From the NCBI GenBank assembly GCA_023387585.1, contig JAEWHZ010000312.1, positions 1 through 9,398 of the forward strand: a DNA stretch of 9,398 nt, in the 5' to 3' direction. The notes below the pieces were generated by a model, which saw only the letters and a list, made by a program, of their open reading frames with translations, did no database searches and had not been told where the DNA came from. Below, piece after piece: positions 5,922-9,398 of the stretch. The position numbers were made by a program, and so were the translations under genes. The DNA is from Pseudomonadota bacterium (lineage in GTDB: Bacteria; Pseudomonadota; Alphaproteobacteria; Rhizobiales; Devosiaceae). Position 1 is the stretch's first letter. Each line of letters begins with the position of its first letter.

Positions 5922-6860
5922 ATGAACCCCCGGGCCTATCTGTCGATCACCCCCGAAATCCGCAAGGCCATCGCCGAGCGCCGGCCGGTGGTCGCGCTCG
6001 AATCGACCATCATCACCCATGGCATGCCGCATCCCGCCAATCTCGAGATGGCGCGCGGCGTGGAGCAGGTGATCCGCGACGAGGGCGCGGTACCGGCGAC
6101 CATCGCCATAATGGATGGCAGGCTGGCGGTCGGCCTGTCCGACGAGGACCTCGAGCGCCTCGCCCTCGAAGGCAGTACCGCGGCCAAGGCCAGCCGGCGC
6201 GACATCGCCGCCCTGCTGGTTTCCGGCCGTCTCGCCGGCACCACCGTCGCCACCACCATGCAGGTGGCGGCGCTGGCCGGCATTCAGGTGTTTGCCACCG
6301 GCGGCATAGGCGGGGTGCATCGCGGTGCCGAATTGAGCTTCGATATCTCGGCCGACCTCGAAGAGCTCGGGCGCACCCCGGTCACCGTGATCTGCGCCGG
6401 CGCCAAGTCGATCCTCGACATCCCCAAGACGCTCGAAGTGCTCGAAACGCGCGGCGTGCCGGTGATCGGCTTCGGCACCGACGAATTCCCCGCCTTCTGG
6501 GCGCGCGAAAGCGGGCACAAGGTCGACCACCGGCTCGACAGCGAGAGCGATGTAGCCCGGCTGATCGCGGTGCAGACCGAGCTCGGCATGGGCGGGGTAC
6601 TAGTCACCAATCCCATCCCGCACGAATCCGCCTGGCCGCGCGACGAGATCGAAAAAGTGATCGCGCAAGCCGTCGCCGAAGCCGAGGCGCAAAAGATCAG
6701 CGGCAAGGATTCGACGCCCTTCCTGCTCGGCCGCATCGTCGAGATCACCGAAGGGCGCTCGCTCAAGTCGAACATCGCGCTGGTGCGCAACAATGCCGCG
6801 CTCGCCGCCCGCATCGCCGTGGCGCTCAGCCGCCAGTCGACCGGCGGCGCACACGGCTGA
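5922..6860 (+). CDS. psuG: Pseudouridine-5'-phosphate glycosidase
   Basis: This enzyme reversibly cleaves the C-C glycosidic bond of pseudouridine 5'-phosphate to uracil and ribose 5-phosphate in the cytoplasm. It recycles the modified nucleoside released from tRNA and rRNA turnover. The 312 residues equal the E. coli enzyme. The known active-site residues of E. coli PsuG (E31, K93, metal ligand D145, Schiff-base K166) are matched with a constant shift of four: E27 (ALESTIITHG), K89, D141 and K162 (AGAKSILD). Other family blocks are FATGGIGGVHRGAE (124-137), NPIP (230-233) and GKDSTPFLLG (261-270). The start is ATG at 5922 with AGGA at 5909-5912. The kinase gene follows after one base, forming a psuG-psuK operon. 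No repressor or transporter gene for pseudouridine is in the window. Confidence 0.97.
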   Translation: MNPRAYLSITPEIRKAIAERRPVVALESTIITHGMPHPANLEMARGVEQVIRDEGAVPATIAIMDGRLAVGLSDEDLERLALEGSTAAKASRRDIAALLVSGRLAGTTVATTMQVAALAGIQVFATGGIGGVHRGAELSFDISADLEELGRTPVTVICAGAKSILDIPKTLEVLETRGVPVIGFGTDEFPAFWARESGHKVDHRLDSESDVARLIAVQTELGMGGVLVTNPIPHESAWPRDEIEKVIAQAVAEAEAQKISGKDSTPFLLGRIVEITEGRSLKSNIALVRNNAALAARIAVALSRQSTGGAHG

Positions 6861-6861
6861 C

Positions 6862-7746
6862 ATGGGAAATGCCGTGCTCGTCGTCGGCGACGTGATGACC
6901 GACATCATCGTCGCCCCCGAAGGCCCGATCGTCTTCGGCTCGGACAGGCGCGCCAAGATCCGTTCCCATCCCGGGGGCTCGGGCGCCAACCAGGCCGTCT
7001 GGCTGGCGGCACAGGGGGCCGAGGTGCGCTTCGCCGCCCGCATCGGTGCCGCCGATCAGGAGCGCTGGCAGGCCCATTTCACCACGCGCGGCATCGACGC
7101 CCATCTGGCCCGCGACCCGGACCTGCCCTCGGGCATGCTGGTCACCCTGCTCGCCGCCGATGGCGAGCGCAGCTTTTTGACCGATCGCGGCGCCAATCTC
7201 GCGCTGGCGATCGCCGACCTGCCCGACAGCCTGCTCGACGGTGTCAGGCTGTTCCTCGTCTCGGGCTACAGCCTGTTCGCCCCCGGCCCGCGTGTGGCGG
7301 TGCTCGACCTCGTCGCCCGCGCCCGGTTACGAAACATCGCCATCGCCGTCGATCCGGCATCGAGCGGCTTTCTCGCCGAATGCGGCGCCGATGAATTTCT
7401 CGGCTGGATCGGCGGGGCCGACATCATCCTCGCCAATCGCGACGAGGCGAGACTGCTGGCCGGCACCGACGACCTCGCCGCGCAGGTCACTGAGCTCGGC
7501 GAACATTTCGCCCGCGTCGTCGTCAAATGCGGCGCCGAGGGCGCGGTGATCGGGGACGCATCCGGCATCGCCCATTCGGCATCCGCGCAAAGGGTCGAGG
7601 CCGTCGATGCCACCGGCGCAGGCGACGCCTTCGCCGCCGGGTTTATCACCGCCTGGCTCGAAAGCGCCGACCCCGAAACGGCGCTGCAACGCGGCATCGC
7701 CGCCGGCGCGAAGGCGGTGACCCGCCTCGGCGGCCAGCCGGGCTGA
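6862..7746 (+). CDS. psuK: PfkB-family sugar kinase, probable pseudouridine kinase
   Basis: It probably phosphorylates pseudouridine with ATP to pseudouridine 5'-phosphate, the substrate of the adjacent PsuG. The 294-residue protein is a PfkB/ribokinase-fold kinase. It has the N-terminal glycine signature PGGSGANQA (37-45), the NxxE motif at N192-E195 (magnesium/phosphate) and the C-terminal signature DATGAGDAF (249-257), with D255 as the catalytic base and GAG as the anion hole. Fold and kinase activity are clear from the sequence. The pseudouridine substrate is inferred from the one-base spacing to psuG, because PfkB members with different substrates look alike; ribokinase-like or other nucleoside kinase activity is the alternative. 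The start is ATG at 6862. A longer open frame starting at 6793 lies inside psuG and is not used. There is no strong Shine-Dalgarno, so translation is probably coupled to psuG. Its stop abuts the convergent peptidase gene. Confidence 0.85.
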   Translation: MGNAVLVVGDVMTDIIVAPEGPIVFGSDRRAKIRSHPGGSGANQAVWLAAQGAEVRFAARIGAADQERWQAHFTTRGIDAHLARDPDLPSGMLVTLLAADGERSFLTDRGANLALAIADLPDSLLDGVRLFLVSGYSLFAPGPRVAVLDLVARARLRNIAIAVDPASSGFLAECGADEFLGWIGGADIILANRDEARLLAGTDDLAAQVTELGEHFARVVVKCGAEGAVIGDASGIAHSASAQRVEAVDATGAGDAFAAGFITAWLESADPETALQRGIAAGAKAVTRLGGQPG

Positions 7747-9147
7747 TCAATTCGCCAGTTCGGCCAGCACCCGCACCCAGCTGCGGATGCCCTTGTGGAA
7801 GCTGGCGAGATCGTATTTCTCGTTCGGCGAATGAATGCGGTCGTCGTCCTGCGCGAAGCCGATGAACAGCGTGTCGAGCCCCAGGATGCGCTTGAAATCG
7901 CCGCCGACCGGAATAGAGCCGCCGCTGCCGGTGACCACGGCCGGCTTGCCCCATTCCGCGCTGAGCGCCGACAGCGCCGCCGTCAGCATCGGCCCTTCCG
8001 TCGGCACGCTCAGCGCCGGGCTGCCGCCATGCTCCCTGAAGCTCACCGTGCAATCGGCCGGCAGGCGTTCGCGCACATGGGCGCGGAAGGCGGCGCGGAT
8101 CTTGTCCGGATCCATGCCCGACACCAGCCGGAACGAGATTTTCGCCCAGGCCTTGGCGGGAATGACCGTCTTGAAGCCTTCGCCAGTATAGCCACCCCAC
8201 ATGCCGTTGATCTCGCAGGTCGGCCGGCTCCACAGCATTTCGAGGACGCTGCGGCCCTCTTCGCCCGCCGGCACGCTCAGCCCGGCGCCGCCGAGAAACG
8301 CCTTCTCGTCGAAACCGAGCCCTTCCCATTGCGCCTTCACCGAATCGGGCAGCTCGGCCACATCGTCATAAAAACCCTCGATCGCCACCGAGCCGTCCGG
8401 ATTGCGCAGCGAGGCGATGATGTCGGCCAGAAGCTGGTTGGGGTTGCGCGCCGCATTGCCGAACATGCCCGAATGCAGGTCCATGTCGGCGCAGGTGATC
8501 TCGATTTCCTCGCCCACCAGCCCGCGCAGCATGGCGGTGACCGAAGGGGTCTCGCGGTCCCACATATCGGTGTCACAGACCAGCGCCACATCGGCCTTGA
8601 GCTGGGCAGCGTGGCGCTCGATGAAGCCGGGCAGGTTCTTGCCTCCGGTCTCCTCCTCGCCCTCGACCAGCACGGTCACCTCGCAGGGCAACCTGCCGGT
8701 CACCGCCACATAGGCCCGGCACGCCTCGATGAAGGTCATGGTCTGGCCCTTGTCGTCCGAGGACCCGCGTCCGGTGATCCAGCGCCTGCCGTCCGGCAGG
8801 GTACGGATCTGCGGCGCGAAAGGGTCGGTGTCCCACAATTCCAGCGGATCGACCGGCTGCACGTCGTAATGGCCATAGAACAGCACGCTGCGCCCGCTCT
8901 CAGCGCCGCTGCGACGGCCCAGCACCACGGGATGCCCCGGCGTCGGATGCGCCGCCGCATCGAACCCCAGCCCGGTCAGATCGCGCGCCAGCCAGTCCGC
9001 CGCGGCGCGGCACTCCCCGGCATAGGCCGGGTCGGTCGAAATCGAGCGGATGCGCAGCAATTCGAACAACCGCTCGAGACTGGCGTCAAGACCTGCGTCG
9101 ACATGGGCCAGAACGGCGTCGAGCACTTGCGGGGAAATCTTGGTCAT
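7747..9147 (-). CDS. M20-family zinc metallopeptidase (dipeptidase)
   Basis: This is a cytoplasmic di-zinc hydrolase of the M20 carnosinase/CPG2-like family, likely cleaving dipeptides or N-acyl amino acids. The 466 residues have the complete metal site: H93 and catalytic-pair D95 in GHYDVQP (92-98), bridging D131 in SSDDKG (129-134), catalytic E165 and metal ligand E166 in EGEEETGG (162-169), D192 in CDTDMW, and H439 in HSPNEK (439-444). A lid/dimerisation domain is inserted at about 205-320, with H225 in DLHSGMFG (223-230), as in CN2-type dipeptidases. The start is ATG at 9147 with GGGAG seven bases upstream; the frame is open for 34 more codons upstream, but these look non-coding. No signal peptide is seen. 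It forms its own unit, convergent with psuK with no intergenic base. The exact substrate cannot be read from sequence. Confidence 0.93.
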   Translation of the reverse strand: MTKISPQVLDAVLAHVDAGLDASLERLFELLRIRSISTDPAYAGECRAAADWLARDLTGLGFDAAAHPTPGHPVVLGRRSGAESGRSVLFYGHYDVQPVDPLELWDTDPFAPQIRTLPDGRRWITGRGSSDDKGQTMTFIEACRAYVAVTGRLPCEVTVLVEGEEETGGKNLPGFIERHAAQLKADVALVCDTDMWDRETPSVTAMLRGLVGEEIEITCADMDLHSGMFGNAARNPNQLLADIIASLRNPDGSVAIEGFYDDVAELPDSVKAQWEGLGFDEKAFLGGAGLSVPAGEEGRSVLEMLWSRPTCEINGMWGGYTGEGFKTVIPAKAWAKISFRLVSGMDPDKIRAAFRAHVRERLPADCTVSFREHGGSPALSVPTEGPMLTAALSALSAEWGKPAVVTGSGGSIPVGGDFKRILGLDTLFIGFAQDDDRIHSPNEKYDLASFHKGIRSWVRVLAELAN

Positions 9148-9319
9148 CAATCGGCTCCCGAGAGCGTTTCCGGCGAAGACGGCTCTTGCCCCTGCGGTTC
9201 GGAAACACGGCAAATCAGAGATTTCAAGCGCCGACCATGCCCGCCCCAAGCCAGCCTTGTCCAGCCGCGTCCACTGTCTTCGACGCCAGCCGCAGCAAGT
9301 GTTTCAGGCTCTGTTAGGG
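9148..9319. other. Upstream region of the M20 peptidase gene
   Basis: Within this non-coding stretch there is a short perfect palindrome, AAATC-AGA-GATTT (9212-9224). There is also a wider inverted repeat, GTTTCCG (9166-9172) with CGGAAAC (9200-9206). Either could serve control of the leftward peptidase gene, but no convincing -35/-10 pair was found. I see no gene here. Confidence 0.3.
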
Positions 9320-9347
9320 TTAAGAGCTTAGGTTAAGCCTGCTTTAA
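9320..9347 (+). promoter_or_regulatory. Cluster of TTAA boxes, CtrA-like binding site and promoter region
   Basis: Three TTAA boxes start at 9320, 9333 and 9344. The last two have exactly the TTAA-N7-TTAA spacing (9333-9347) known for the alphaproteobacterial cell-cycle regulator CtrA, and the right half continues as TTAACC. The first two are nine bases apart. A weak promoter could overlap: TTAAGA (9320-9325), 17 bases, TTTAAC (9343-9348), about 30 bases before the ATG at 9378. Motif spacing is directly visible; CtrA control is inference. Confidence 0.5.
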
Positions 9348-9377
9348 CCTCGCCGCGCAATATTGGGGAAAGTTCGA

Positions 9378-9398
9378 ATGCTTCGTGGCGCAACAAAA
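9378..9398 (+). CDS. 5' end of a gene cut by the window edge
   Basis: An ATG at 9378 opens a frame of seven codons (MLRGATK) that runs off the window without a stop. A purine-rich GGGGAAAG (9365-9372) is a good ribosome-binding site, and the TTAA-box cluster lies just upstream. Seven residues are too few to name a product. If the CtrA-like boxes are functional, the gene may belong to motility, pilus, envelope or cell-cycle functions, but that is a guess. Confidence 0.5.

Noticed and set aside
9166..9206. Seven-base inverted repeat GTTTCCG...CGGAAAC upstream of the peptidase gene
   Set aside because: The arms are 27 bases apart and such short matches are expected by chance; it is kept only as a note on the intergenic region.
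7795..9336. A 513-codon open frame on the plus strand opposite the M20 peptidase gene
   Set aside because: It is a GC-rich antisense shadow rich in H, R, Q and G with no family motif; the minus strand carries a complete metal site.
1..9398. CRISPR array, insertion sequence, prophage or toxin-antitoxin system
   Set aside because: There are no regularly spaced direct repeats, transposase or phage proteins, or paired small toxin/antitoxin genes; the composition is uniform apart from the short 1287-1374 segment.

Overview
This window is high-GC DNA with strongly GC-ended codons. It most resembles an alphaproteobacterium, probably of the order Hyphomicrobiales (Rhizobiales). The protein families, the TTAA-N7-TTAA (CtrA-like) box at the right end and the compact operons support this; the exact genus is inference (a Devosia/Pelagibacterium-like organism would fit). 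Almost everything large is recognisable metabolism, and the unusual signal is small and RNA-level.

Layout from left to right. A small single-pass membrane protein of unknown function (58-240, +) faces purU (277-1128, -), a formyltetrahydrofolate deformylase. Upstream of purU on the same strand is an intrinsic terminator (1219-1249). Next comes a 23-codon ORF (1287-1358, -) whose ribosome-binding site matches the 16S rRNA 3' tail over 15 bases. Upstream of that lies a complete polyamine ABC importer operon on the minus strand, transcribed potF -> potG -> potH -> potI (5487 down to 1438). It encodes a periplasmic binding protein, an ATPase and two permeases. The last three genes are joined by ATGA overlaps, and a strong C(UUCG)G hairpin separates potF from the rest.

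A 434-base intergenic region (5488-5921) separates this operon from a divergent plus-strand pair, psuG-psuK (5922-7746), for pseudouridine breakdown. The kinase makes pseudouridine 5'-phosphate, and the glycosidase splits it to uracil and ribose 5-phosphate. The pair ends base-to-base against a convergent M20-family metallodipeptidase gene (7747-9147, -). Beyond that gene a 230-base region holds three TTAA boxes in a CtrA-like arrangement in front of a gene whose first seven codons (9378-9398, +) are cut by the window edge.

Functionally the window gathers scavenging and recycling: polyamine uptake, salvage of modified RNA nucleosides, dipeptide hydrolysis and one-carbon/formate balance. These are separate transcription units, and nothing shows that they form one pathway. 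The best candidate for something undescribed is the stretch 1219-1387 (minus strand): a tiny ORF with a near-maximal Shine-Dalgarno, a matching anti-Shine-Dalgarno just after its stop, mutually exclusive hairpins and a terminator, lying between potI and purU.
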